Assembly (NCBI GenBank): GCA_037893245.1
Contig: JBAIAA010000433.1
Location: 496,001-560,000 of the forward strand
Reading direction: 5' to 3'
Source of the DNA: Crossaster papposus
Lineage: Eukaryota; Echinodermata; Asteroidea; Velatida; Solasteridae
Length of the DNA stretch: 64,000 bases
Of this stretch, positions 44,557 through 53,866 are shown one piece after another. The position numbers were made by a program, and so were the translations under genes. The notes beneath the pieces were generated by a model. The model saw only the letters and a list, made by a program, of their open reading frames with translations, made no database searches and was not told where the DNA came from. Numbering within the stretch: the stretch's first letter is position 1; each line of letters begins with the position of its first letter.

Positions 44557-45196
44557 CTAAAGTATTTCTACGTTAAAAATTATCTCTTTATCTCTATTAT
44601 CGATTATCTCACCAAGACCGCTTTTCAACGAAAACGTGAGGCTGTTTATTTTATCGGTTACTAACTCTTTCGGAGAATTGTCGTATTTGACGTAAATTGG
44701 ATCTTGGGGATTGTTTGAACGAGCTGCATCACCCGATAAAGGTATACTCTCCGAAAGATTAGTTTGTTTTCCGTTAACAAAATTTGAATGCGTAGACAGT
44801 TCTTCACAATGTAAAAAAACCGCGCTGTAAAGATTTATGTAAAATTTTCCAAAATAATATTCAGTTAAATCACCGCTGTAGATCCAACCCTTGGGTAAAC
44901 CTAAAAGTTTAGATAGATTACTCGATAGTTTTATATGCGCGAAAGACTCTGAGGTCACCAATGACAAATAAAATAGTTTATCGTTTATCGGAGTAATGGT
45001 CATAGGTTTAATATCATCTTTAAAACGATCTTCGAAAGAATAAAGATTCCGTCTCTACTTTTTTGACGTTATAAAAACCCACGTCTAAAATGACGCTGCT
45101 TAACTTAATGCGACGGTCGCCCCCGACGTTATCTATGGGTTGAGGTAGCTCAAAAGTCTGCTTTGTTGGTCATGACGAGAGTGTGCGACTGCATTT
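44557..45196 (-). pseudogene. Second penton-like copy, broken
   Basis: Shares MQSH start, PIDNVGGDRRIKL, IKLSSNLSKLLGLPKGW, LYSAVFLHCEELSTHSN and the C-terminal strand with the neighbouring gene, at roughly 60-70% identity by eye. A frame change just after MTNK near 45163 and a loss of sequence in the middle (~45060-45000) break it. Tandem duplication of the vertex gene followed by decay of one copy is the simplest reading. Its 5' end overlaps the divergent capsid frame. Confidence 0.6.
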
Positions 45197-46509
45197 TAAA
45201 AAAAATAAAAAAAATAAAAAAATAAAACGTTACTATAAAAAAAGGAACGATACTTACGGAAACAAACTGAATCCGTACAGACGCCTTAAAAATCCTCGGG
45301 GTATAAAAGGCAACCGCCAGACTATAGTAGTGACTCACAATCCTAGCACGATCGACGCGAACGACAAATTAATAGTCAAGTTTCCGTCGTTGAGCGCCGA
45401 CGACGTGATCGTCCGCGGTTCGGCGAAACTATCTTTTAATATCGATCTAACCTCGGACGACGATGCCGATCGAAGTCTGTTTAAAAATCTAGGACGAAAT
45501 CTCGTAAAACAAATAAGAATATGTATCGGTGGTCGAGAGATCGTAAACTTGACGGACGCCGACGTTTATACCATTTTAAAAGATTTTGGTTACCCAAAGG
45601 TATCGTAGATCACTACGCCGGAAACGAGATTGCCAACATATCGAGCCTGCGCGTGGGTACCGGTAACGCGGTTGCCGGTGCAAATATTGGAAAAGACAAA
45701 GGGATAGCGGATGCCTTTGGAAACAGATTTTGTATACCTCTAGACATTGAAATGCTCACGGATCATCAACCGTTTTATCCATCCGCTCTAAACGACCAAC
45801 TGTCTTACGAACTTACTTTTAACGATTATGCAAAAGTCGTAAATTCTACCGACGTCGAAGCGAGTTATCGCATCTACAACTTGGCGCTAGAATACGAGAT
45901 CGTTTCTAACAAACATTTAGCTCAAATCTTAGCTCAAAAATGTATCGGCAAGACGCAGTTTTTGTTCGATAGGATTCAGAGACACGAAGTAAATCTATCG
46001 ATAAATCGGACACCGTTTGGAACTTTAATTTAAACGTAGCGGTTAAAAGTCTCAAGGGTATACTGTTTTTGTTTAAAGACCCGACTACGAAAACCCCCGA
46101 ACTATTTTATAACCCAAAGATAGACAAAGTTAGCGTGACGATAGAAGGAAAACCTAATCAACTCTACAGTTCGGGTCTCAAAAAATATCAACACTGGGGA
46201 GAAATCAACAAGTTCTTTAGAGACTCGTCCACAGAATTGGGTGCGGGGGTGTGTACAGAATTAGGGTTGACGGGGATGGATATCGGCGATTATTTTTTGA
46301 GAAGATACGGACTTTGGTTGGATATGAGATCGACGGAAGACAATAAAAATCACGGATCGGGTAAACAAATCGGCGATATAAGCGGAGGAATATCTATATT
46401 GATGGAACGTGAAGCTCAAACCGCAGGCGCTCTAAAGTGTTACGTCTTTTTGGTGATGGACGCGCAACTTAACATCCAAAGAGGTCGCTTGAGCAGCGTC
46501 AACTTTTAA
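45183..46509 (+). pseudogene. Major capsid protein candidate, two frame changes
   Basis: Three consecutive frames form one gene: 45183-45590, ~45590-46010 and ~46012-46509. Recognisable stretches are THNPSTIDANDKLIVKFPSL, NLGRNLVKQIRICIGGREIV, FGNRFCIPLDIEMLTDHQPF, YELTFNDYAKVV and GALKCYVFLVMDAQLNIQRG. About 440 residues of beta-rich sequence with two similar halves suit a double jelly-roll capsid protein. The breaks look like single-base changes, near the T run at 45586 and near 46010. No in-frame ATG is seen at the 5' end; the frame runs back into an AAAT-rich spacer, so the start is lost or non-standard. Family call from memory, not searched. Confidence 0.6.
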
Positions 46510-46539
46510 AAAATAAAATAACTCGTATTTATAAAAGAC

Positions 46540-47150
46540 ATGACACCGCACTGCGCTTTAATATGCGGAAGAACAAACTCTGGCAAAATAAAGTTTGCGT
46601 TAGACTTGTTAGAAAACGAATACGCAGGCCAATTTGAATACTTGGTGATCATATGTCCGACTCTGTCAAACAACAAAACGTATCTCTCGGGACCTTGGTT
46701 TTTTAACGACCCAAACGTTTACGCGTGCGACCTCGACGTCGAAAATATGAACATGAACGAAGCCATAGACTTTTATCGAACGAAATTTAAAGATTTGCAC
46801 ACTTTGTTTTTAATGGACGACTACAGCGCTTATCAAGCGATGAAATATCGAAAGGGCCACAAGGGAGGATGCTGCATGTTATCTAAATTAGCCTTTAGCG
46901 GTAGACACGATAACCAAAGTTGTTGGTTATTGACTCAAAAATATAACAGCGTTTTAAAAGATTATCGCGAACAGACTCAATGGGTGGCTATTTTTTATTG
47001 CAAAGACAACATTTTTTTGATAATTGCCTCGACGAAAATGATGTGGTGCCAGATAATAAAAGGCAAGACATAAAACAATATCTCAAAGACACTCCCTATA
47101 GTAAATTAATTTTATATACGGATCCTCCAACTAAATGGAATTTGTTGTAA
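46540..47150 (+). pseudogene. Packaging ATPase (A32/FtsK-HerA-like)
   Basis: The ATG at 46540 starts about 200 codons. Walker A is CGRTNSGKIKF, where the usual Thr/Ser after Lys is Ile at residue 17. Walker B is TLFLMDDYSA near residue 93. The motif FSGRHDNQSCWLLTQKYNS (near 46895-46955) resembles the sensor segment of viral genome-packaging ATPases, and a polar C-terminus ends at the TAA at 47148. A frame change in the T run near 47010 breaks the gene about 45 residues before its end. It would drive DNA into the capsid. Its place just after the capsid gene is typical of the lineage. Confidence 0.75.
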
Positions 47151-47460
47151 CCTAGTTGCGATTTGTTGAACAGCTAGTTGAGATTTGTTGAGGTTTTGTT
47201 GTATAGCTAGTTGGATAGGTAGTTGTAATTTGTTGAACAGCTAGTAAAGTACTTGGATAGCTAGTTGTAATTTGTTGAACAGCTAGTTGTAATTTGTTGG
47301 GTAGCTGGTTGTAATTTGTTGGGTAGCTAGTTGTAAAGTACTTGCCTAGCTAGTTGTAATTTGTTGGATAGCTAGTTGAACAGCTAGTTGTAAAGTACTT
47401 GCATAGCTAGTTGTAATTTGTTGAATAGCTAGTTGAATAGCTAGTTGTAAATTGTTGCAG
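47135..47460 (+). repeat. ~24-bp minisatellite from the ATPase stop codon onward
   Basis: Units such as agctagttgtaatttgttga with gaaca/gggta variants repeat about twelve times, with some units giving ttgtaaagtacttg. The first unit overlaps the last ATPase codons (tggaatttgttgtaa), so the array seems to have grown out of the gene's 3' end. Confidence 0.85.
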
Positions 47461-47484
47461 TTAGTTTATCTCGCGTTTATTTAA

Positions 47485-47634
47485 ATGTTATTTTTGCTGA
47501 TCGATCTGTCGCTCAAATTTATTATAGCGTCGGCCTTGTGTATTTTATCTTACGAATATTTTTCTCTAAAAATTAAATTATACCGTCTTATAAAAATGGA
47601 GCCTTTAAAAACGAGTCGCAAACGAAAAACATAA
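47485..47634 (+). CDS. Small membrane protein, 49 residues (possible)
   Basis: The ATG at 47485 gives MLFLLIDLSLKFIIASALCI, a hydrophobic segment, followed by a Lys/Arg-rich tail ending KTSRKRKT. The hydrophobic start and basic end suit a one-pass membrane protein. The same frame leads into the next gene's upstream region, so it may instead be the decayed N-terminus of that gene. Confidence 0.35.
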   Translation: MLFLLIDLSLKFIIASALCILSYEYFSLKIKLYRLIKMEPLKTSRKRKT

Positions 47635-48131
47635 AACTAGACTGTTGGGTGTAGTATCAGCCGGTGATTCTAAAAGGTATTTGGGTAAATAATTTAGCCA
47701 GGGAGATATAGAAAACCTAGACGCGAACAAACAAGAAAAATATGTACAACCATTACGAGGCAAGGTTGGGTAAAGAAATGATTACTAGTTTGGGTAACTG
47801 CGTGCTGGGGATTTACTCGAGAGTTTTAGGCGCGAGTCTACCTATGATCAAACCCATGGGTGTCAGTCTACGAGTAGACTCAGAAGACGCGCTCACCAAA
47901 GATCTAGAGGAAGATCCCGTTATATCTAGCTCGATAGCTAATTTACTTTGCGAAGTTTATTACAACTACGGAATGTTGTTGTCGCCGTTAGTAGGTTTCT
48001 TGATAACGTCTAAACATTTAGTTATCAACGAAAATAATTCTCTTGACAGTATAATAAAAGATGAGTCAACAAGAGAGCCCAAGTTCGTCGATGTTAAAGG
48101 AGACTCCAAAGGTACAGGCGGTGACGACTAA
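47599..48131 (+). pseudogene. Conserved cassette protein of unknown role
   Basis: The main open part, 47742-48131, encodes about 125 residues: YEARLGKEMITSLGNCVLGI, then a helical stretch with SSSIANLLCEVYYNYG. A related upstream part (LLGVVSAGDSKRYLGK, then DIENLDANKQEKY, 47636-47740) is separated by a TAA near 47690 and a frame change near 47742. Apparently one gene, now broken. No enzyme motif. Its end overlaps the next gene by 71 bases in another frame, as compact viral genomes often show. Confidence 0.45.
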
Positions 48132-48417
48132 AACTAAAAATCCTGGTAGAGTAAATCAAGGCAAGGCATTAGCGGAACACAACAAAACGAGAAAAGAACA
48201 AATTGCCAAGATGCAAAATATAGACGTGAAGAGTACTCGTTCTTCGTACGCGACAATTGGGTCGATAACGGGGTTGGCGCTTGTTTTAGGAGGACTCTAT
48301 ATATGGAGCCAAAAAAGCCCCTCTTTATCTTTGGTCTCACCGCCAAAACCAATAGCCCAAAAGAGCCCAAGGGAGACTCTGTCCCAACCATCTTCAGATT
48401 TTGTAGAAATGGAATAA
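48061..48417 (+). CDS. Basic single-pass membrane protein of the cassette
   Basis: 118 codons from the ATG at 48061. The N-terminal ~70 residues are basic and hydrophilic (KNPGRVNQGKALAEHNKTRK). One transmembrane segment follows (IGSITGLALVLGGLYIW, residues ~67-83) and then a Ser/Pro-rich tail. The frame is intact. The basic front could bind DNA or the capsid interior and the hydrophobic segment a lipid layer. This is inference. It starts inside the preceding gene. Confidence 0.55.
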   Translation: MSQQESPSSSMLKETPKVQAVTTKTKNPGRVNQGKALAEHNKTRKEQIAKMQNIDVKSTRSSYATIGSITGLALVLGGLYIWSQKSPSLSLVSPPKPIAQKSPRETLSQPSSDFVEME

Positions 48418-48458
48418 AAAAAATAAAATAAATAAAATTGTGGCAATTAGGCCTATAA

Positions 48459-48692
48459 ATGGATACTAATAGCATCGTCAACAATCTCTACCACGCCGCC
48501 GTGATCTCTATGTTAAGCGTGGGATTTACCATGTTTAGTAAAAAACTGTTGAAGATTAAACCGGCCGATCTCGACAAGTTGAGCGTGGAAGATATAGCGA
48601 AACTAACGGCTGCGATAAGCGGATCGATGTACGTAAAAACATGGCTGGTCAATCAAAATATACTCCCACCAAATATATTAAACTCGACATAA
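48459..48692 (+). CDS. Small helical cassette protein, 77 residues
   Basis: The ATG at 48459 (MDTNSIVNNLYHAAVISMLS) opens an intact frame with a hydrophobic helix at ~12-30 and a helical middle (DLDKLSVEDIAKLTAAISG). It ends NQNILPPNILNST. It is 42 bases after the preceding gene, across an aataaaataaataaa spacer. Small proteins of this look accompany capsid genes in related elements; the role is unknown. Confidence 0.55.
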   Translation: MDTNSIVNNLYHAAVISMLSVGFTMFSKKLLKIKPADLDKLSVEDIAKLTAAISGSMYVKTWLVNQNILPPNILNST

Positions 48693-48714
48693 AAATTTAG
48701 TTAGTTATAATAAA

Positions 48715-49927
48715 ATGGCCGAAGGTGGAGATTTTGAACCGGTAGACGAATCCTCCCCAGCAGAAGACAATCTAGCCTGGGACGGTCTAGATTACTCCCT
48801 CGACAACACGGCGGCGTTAGATCCAGCCGTTTTTCAAGCCTGTTATGATGTTTTAGAACAAGCGAGACATTTTATTGATAATGAAAAAGTCGTAAATTTC
48901 TACAAACATCAAGGACAAAGACAATTTAATATAATTAGGCAATGGAAAAGATTTGAAATAAAAGATAACACGTTATTTTTAAAACCGATGACGGGGAAGT
49001 AAGATTATCGCAAAAAGGTAAACTCAATAAATGTTTAGTATTAAGTACCATCGAAAAAAATACTAGGGACGGTGCAAATTTTATTAGAAATGAATTAGGT
49101 TTTAAAGATTATAAACGAACCCTACTTAGTATAGAACAAGAAGAAGAACTCCAACAGAATACGGAGTCTATCCCGTTGCAAGATCTTCTGGAAGCGGCCG
49201 CCGCTACAAGCGAAATTGTCGAAACTGTTAGCCAAGGACAAGAACAGGAAACCAGTTTTACCGATCTATCCATCAGAGAAATCGCGGGTTTAGACAAAGC
49301 TCTTCAAACGACGAGAGGCAACTTAAAACTAAATTTAGCGCGTCTCGTACAACTCGACGATGAGATAGCCCAGACCGAAGGAGCATTAGCCGAATCAGTG
49401 AGCGACGGTTCCAGGCAGAAATGAGAGAGAAATTAGTAGACTTGAAAATCGAAAGATCGTCTAGATTAGAACTCACGTCTGTCGACGAAAAAACCCACAG
49501 AAGTCAGATGAACAGAATCAAAGAAACGATTACGAGGATGTTAGAAATCGACACGACCTTGGGAGAAAAAAATAAAACGTTGTTTAGAGAACAAGGCGTG
49601 ACCATCGCGAGCATTTTGTCGGCGTTTAGTTTGGCTATCGGTTTGATAGTAAAGAGCGTTTTGTCTGTCGGTGCACCACCTGCGCCCACACCCGCGCCCA
49701 CGCCTACTCCGATACCACCATCCCACTCGGGTAACGTAAAAGAAGGGATACATTCGCAACTAAAACACTTTTCAAACGCGCTCGCTAAACTAGGCTCAAA
49801 ATTACTCGACGCCTTGCCCGGAATTTTAGGCGGTATAGCGAGTTGGATATTTAACGTATTGAGTAAAACCGCCGGATGGTTGGGAGAACACGTGTGGACC
49901 TTTAATTTACAAAAGCGCCTCGGTTAA
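48715..49927 (+). pseudogene. Long coiled-coil protein with Pro-rich linker and hydrophobic end
   Basis: Three frames form one gene of ~400 residues. The acidic N-terminus contains DVLEQARHFIDNEKVVNFY. After a frame change near 48988 comes a middle with FTDLSIREIAGLDKALQ and a long coiled coil. After a second change near 49415 come RIKETITRMLEIDTTLGEK and TLFREQGVTIASILSAFSLA (hydrophobic). A Pro/Thr stretch (PTPAPTPTPIPP) follows, then LPGILGGIASWIFNVL and an amphipathic end. A membrane-anchored stalk or attachment/penetration protein is conceivable. Conserved in gene order in related invertebrate elements as I remember them. Confidence 0.55.
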
Positions 49928-49979
49928 AAGTAAAACAAAAAAAATTCAAACAAAATATTTTGTTAGAAGGCTTTTTTTG

Positions 49980-50651
49980 TTACCGCGCAGACTCGTACAT
50001 CAGGTATCCTATACCCGCTATGGCTAAAGTACCGACAATCAGCGAATTGTTTTCATACTCGTGAGGATCTCTAGTTAAAGCGTTTTCTTTGGGAAAAGAA
50101 TGCTCGATCGCGGGTGTTGGGGGCTTTACCAAAGCCGGGCTTTTGGGCGTTGGCGCGGGCGCGGGTGGGTCAACGACCGCGGGCGTTGGTGTTGGTGGTG
50201 GTGGTGGTGGGTCACCCGCGGGCGTTGGCGTTGGTGGTATTTTTGAGTTTATCTTTGAGTTTAATCCTAATGGTAAGTTAGCGGTCGCAATCTGTATATT
50301 GTTGTTATATCCTTCGTGGGTTCCGACCCTCAATTGCATGTTCGAAGGCACGAGATATAATCCTTTCGCCAACACAAAGTTTAACGAACTCCTGGCGTAT
50401 TGCAGCGAATCTTGAAATTGGGTTATAGATTCTTCTAGATCGGTCGGAGACGATATCAAGTCTTCGACGATATTAACAAACTGAGCTTGTGCGTCGAGCC
50501 CTGTGCCTAGAGTCAAAATACAAGTTTTTGTTTGCGCCTGAGCCCCCAGCAGAGCGTAAACATACGCCCTGACAGATTCGTAATTTTTTTGTATCCCGAC
50601 GTCGGTAAAGTGAGACTCGTCGGGTATCCATTTTTGCCACCCGAGCGTCAA
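49980..50651 (-). CDS. C-terminally anchored protein with Pro-rich stalk
   Basis: 223 intact codons from the ATG at 50651. The N-terminal ~120 residues are helical and globular (YESVRAYVYALLGAQAQTK). A low-complexity stalk of PPTPTPAGDPPPPPPTPTP type follows at ~143-185. It ends in one hydrophobic segment (SLIVGTLAIAGIGYLMY) just before the C-terminus. The layout suits a tail-anchored surface spike. The coding run of Pro codons gives a g/t-rich tract on the plus strand at 50150-50235. Unknown family. It converges with the coiled-coil gene, 50 bases away. Confidence 0.55.
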   Translation of the reverse strand: MTLGWQKWIPDESHFTDVGIQKNYESVRAYVYALLGAQAQTKTCILTLGTGLDAQAQFVNIVEDLISSPTDLEESITQFQDSLQYARSSLNFVLAKGLYLVPSNMQLRVGTHEGYNNNIQIATANLPLGLNSKINSKIPPTPTPAGDPPPPPPTPTPAVVDPPAPAPTPKSPALVKPPTPAIEHSFPKENALTRDPHEYENNSLIVGTLAIAGIGYLMYESAR

Positions 50652-50845
50652 TACCGCGCTCTACTTTGCGATATATAACTTATTATATAAGTACTGTAAT
50701 AACCAGATCCTTTAGGAGGATCTTCGTGGCCAAACCCCATTGAACATCCCCCAGCGTATTTACCGTAAGGAATATCCAAGGGTGTGGTATCATAATCCCC
50801 CACAGGGTGACCCCAAGCATACACTCTAAAAACTGTGTTTAGCAA
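50648..50845 (-). CDS. Short cassette-end protein, 65 residues
   Basis: The ATG at 50845 gives MLNTVFRVYAWGHPVGDYDT and then a Gly-rich middle (KYAGGCSMGFGHEDPPKGSG). The TAA/TGA overlaps the start of the preceding minus-strand gene by four bases, a viral-style start-stop overlap. It may be a small structural protein or the remnant of a longer one. Not recognised. Confidence 0.4.
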   Translation of the reverse strand: MLNTVFRVYAWGHPVGDYDTTPLDIPYGKYAGGCSMGFGHEDPPKGSGYYSTYIISYISQSRARY

Positions 50846-50896
50846 TTAAACACAAGTAAACGGTATAAACATGTCAAATTCGTAAACACTACAAAA

Positions 50897-50943
50897 TTGG
50901 TGTTTAATTCCTAAACGCGCAGTATTTATATTCTAAACACCAA
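50897..50943. repeat. Hairpin at right edge of the cassette
   Basis: ttggtgttta (50897-50906) pairs with taaacaccaa (50934-50943). The words gtgtttag/ctaaacac recur at 50838 and 50917. It may mark the element's terminal region. Confidence 0.5.
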
Positions 50944-50974
50944 CCCCTTCTAAACATTGTCGTTATATTTGCTT

Positions 50975-51060
50975 TGCGCTGATTGGATCGTGTAGTCATG
51001 TGACGTGCCAGGCGCGAAAAAAGTGACGCCGCTCAGTTTTCGATGGACGCCATCTTGTTT
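50975..51060 (+). promoter_or_regulatory. TATA-less host-type promoter
   Basis: An inverted CCAAT box (gctgattggatc, near 50980), cAMP-response-like gtgacg words (51000 and 51022) and a YY1-like gacgccatcttg (51046-51057) sit 70-150 bases before the ATG at 51129. GC content rises here. This is the make-up of many animal housekeeping-type promoters. Confidence 0.5.
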
Positions 51061-51128
51061 TTACATAGATCTCGCGATCACCAGCACTGGCATCGTTCGT
51101 TCGCGATCCAAATCCCCTTAATCACAGC

Positions 51129-51186
51129 ATGGACAAGGGATTTCTGCATGGAGTATTGGACCCTTACATATTGGAAACACTGGATG
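51129..51186 (+). CDS. Probable first coding exon of a transposase-family gene
   Basis: The ATG at 51129 encodes MDKGFLHGVLDPYILETLD and runs into a strong donor (gatg|gtgagt). It lies downstream of a promoter-like segment. The next convincing coding sequence on this strand is the zinc-finger/transposase-like gene from 61191, with an acceptor-like atggcag at ~61093-61099 just before it. The Sola-like element at 52860-60748 would then lie in the intron. Linkage of this exon to that gene is inference. Confidence 0.45.
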
Positions 51187-52859
51187 GTGAGTTTTGAAAC
51201 GTTATTTGTGCATAACAGACAGTATTATTAAGTTTTCTGTGCAAACAAAACTGACCTTATCAGTGTTCGGTTATTGGCGTATACATTAACGTACGTTAAA
51301 ACAGCGATATGTATAACGTTATTTAAGAGAACAAAATCCACGTTTATGTTATATTAGACTTGCCAGACTAGCTTCTAAGATTAAAAACAACAGGTATTAA
51401 TTTGTAATTGTTGTAATTGGATAGCATGGTTGGATGGTCTCGTTAACGTTAACATAGTCACTCATAGGCTTAATCCGAATTTACGTTAGGCCTAGCTAGG
51501 GCTAGGCTAGGCATGCTAGGGCTAGGCCTAGGTAGGGGTCAAGTCCTGTACTACCTTGGCCTAGGCCTAGCCTAGTATTACAGCCCCATAAAGAACATTA
51601 ACCCACAACCATTAATCAAACAGCACATTTATCTGCGAAATCACGCAAAATAGGCTAGGCCTTCCCTAGGCCAGGCCCACTTCTTGGCAAAAATACTTGC
51701 CATTGGCATTGAAGCGCGTTGGTTTTCCATTGATTGCCTAACATTATGTGGCTTCATCAATGGCAGGCTCTACTGTGTCTACTCGTGATAATTGTTTAGG
51801 TTGCAAAAATCGGTGAAATTCAACCAGTTTGACACATTGACATATCACACCTTTATTTTCTCTTAAATTACGCGACACGGACATGTAGCCCAAACGTTAC
51901 AGTAGCGCTCAACGACACGACATGACGACGAGAGTAGCCCTAGTGTTATGTATGTGGCCCCGTATATGCTGCGCTATAACGGTCTCACTGCGAGACACAA
52001 GATTTTTTGTTAAATTATTTTGTTTTCCAACTTTCTGCGCGCATTTGTCCACATGAGAACTGTGAGTTTGCAAATTATACTGGAATGATTTAGGCCGACC
52101 ATGGCCTAGTATTCCAATCTAGATCCGGAGTTGCACCGACGACTGTTTCATGACAGTACAAGACAAGAGTATTTAACACAGGCCTGCAATCGATTGCAGG
52201 TCTGTCTTGTATAGGCTGTACCGTGTCATGAAACAGTAATGGTGTTTTCTTTTCACAGCGCGGTTTGGAGAAAATGGTGGAGTAAACACGTCAGTGTCAA
52301 ACTAGTTGAATTTCACGGATTTGCAACCCAACAAAATGATCGTGAGTATGGCCTACCATTGAACTTAGCGGTGAAGCCCCATTCGTGTTTGATATTTGGA
52401 GAAGCCAGCAGGCACTTTCCTTCTTTTTTTGCCAAGTGTTTTGCGTGATTTTTGCAACGTTTGAGATGAATGATGTGCACAACTGTTTACATAGTAACAT
52501 ACATGTACATCATGTATGGTTGTGTGTTTTGTTCTTTAATTGTGGGGCTGTATGACAAACAAAAACCAGTTCTAGACTAGAACAAGTTTAGTGAATCTAG
52601 TCTAGCCTCACATTGGGGCCTAGCCTAACGTAATTAGTCAAGTGTAATTCTCTCCATTCTAGTAATAACACCATTTTTTGAAGGCCTGATTTTGAACAGT
52701 TTCACGTTAGTGAAATGTTACTATTTATTAACATGGCTGACCTTGTTGAAGCTTTACTGTTGTTTACTGTGTAAGTTAACATTATAGTTATCCCTATTCT
52801 ATGTACTATGTAGGACCACGCACTGAGCAATGATACTTCCAGAACTGAGAAAGTCCTAT
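51187..52859. other. Intron-like stretch with low-complexity ctaggc and a small foldback
   Basis: Repeated ctagg/cctag words lie at 51486-51570 and 51650-51680. A 96-bp foldback at 52142-52237 pairs actgtttcatgacagtac with its near-complement. A stretch at 52258-52330 is bounded by cacag and gtgagt and looks like an exon, but its continuation of the first exon's frame hits TAG. No other gene is seen. Confidence 0.5.
52142..52237. mobile_element. Foldback MITE, 96 bp
   Basis: actgtttcatgacagtacaa at the left end and the complement at the right end (ccgtgtcatgaaacagt, ending 52237) pair. The centre cctgcaatcgattgcagg is a perfect palindrome. Confidence 0.8.
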
Positions 52860-53253
52860 GGGTCATTCCATGAAGTTGAGGAACACCTGGTTATTGTCCA
52901 AGTCCCATAAAACTAAAGAATAAATCATGAACATGTTTAAAGAATAAACCTTGTAAACTTACTTAACAGAAAAGAACACATATAAAGGATTATTTAAAAA
53001 CTGATTTTGTTAATATTTGTGGTATAATTTTTCAACAAAAAATAATGAAAAGGTGGTTTCTGGTTATTTAAAAGTGAAATATTTGTGACAAAATAAATTG
53101 GCATTTTATAAACCCAATTAAGTGGTTTAAATATACTACAAAAAAGTATCATTCGTTTTTATTTCTTGGCATATAATGCACCCTGTACATTCCATAACAC
53201 TATTCATGTTGATCACCCCTATTTTATAAGTGACCCCCACTTTTGTTCAAGGG

Positions 53254-53866
53254 TACGGACGTAACTTGTGGTTTCCGTATAGATATAAGGGCAATACGTC
53301 CAGAACGAGATATAATTTGTGTGCCCTGGATTTTGTTTTTAAAGTGCTATAACTCATTTTATTAGCTATGATCTAGTGCACTTTTCCCCAACTCATCGTT
53401 CACGTGTTGCGTTTCAATCTTACGATATATATTTTTTGGGGGTTCAAGCACAGCACGGTTTCCGGAGCCATTTCAATACGTCCGCAACCATCAGTGTTCC
53501 GTAAAACCACAATACACGCCCCCGCGTTCGAAATGCTTTCTTCCATGCCCCGCAGACCAAGTTGGGAAACCCCCAAACAAACTCACAGGTCAGACAAATT
53601 CTCTGTGTGAGAAATTACCGCTTGTGAAATGTGGGTTTCCGCACTTACGTCCGAGGGGGTAGTTACGTCACCAACTTTATTGGATGTAAATCTGACTACT
53701 TATGAAGCCGTAATTGATTTTGTAGTGCCAAGTTATATACCCCAACCAACTACGCAATTAATACTTCTTTTTTTTAGTGCGTGTGTATTTACTTTCAATT
53801 TGTTTCACAAATTTGAGCTTGATTAGAGAAACAATTTCAACGATTTCCGCGCAATACGTCCGTAAC
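53254..53866. promoter_or_regulatory. Repeated subterminal motif aatacgtcc(g/a)naac
   Basis: caatacgtcc followed by agaac, gcaac or gtaac occurs at 53292, 53474 and 53852. Related cttacgtccgag is at 53644 and an inverted form ggtacggacgtaac at 53252. In the 3' arm, gtggatgtaac...tggtttcc (60161-60187) and tggtttccggggtgttacat (60535) resemble the 53254-53277 copy. Repeated motifs inside both arms are often transposase binding sites. Confidence 0.5.

Larger units (their letters stand above)
43870..50950. mobile_element. Virus-like capsid/packaging cassette (Polinton/adintovirus/virophage type), decayed
   Basis: About ten closely packed frames lie in two divergent groups: penton-like genes on the minus strand below 45.2 kb, capsid, ATPase and accessory genes on the plus strand from 45.2 to 49.9 kb, then two minus-strand genes to 50.85 kb. 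Spacing is tight, often with aataaaataa-type spacers, and no introns are apparent. The combination of a double-jelly-roll-like major capsid candidate, penton-like protein and A32/FtsK-HerA-like ATPase is the morphogenesis core of this virus lineage. No polymerase B, retroviral-type integrase, protease or terminal repeat is visible. Single-base frame changes in most long genes show it is an old or incomplete copy. Assignments rest on motif pattern and remembered family resemblance. Confidence 0.72.

Noticed and set aside
50089..50415. Gly/Val-rich plus-strand protein
   Set aside because: Complement of the Pro-rich stalk codons in the minus-strand gene at 49980-50651.
43870..50950. Retrovirus or LTR-element origin for the capsid cassette
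   Set aside because: There is no RT, protease or LTR, and the ATPase plus jelly-roll-like proteins point to the DNA-virus capsid lineage.
52258..52331. Second exon after 51129-51186
   Set aside because: Has acceptor and donor words, but the continued frame meets a TAG, so it cannot be supported as coding.
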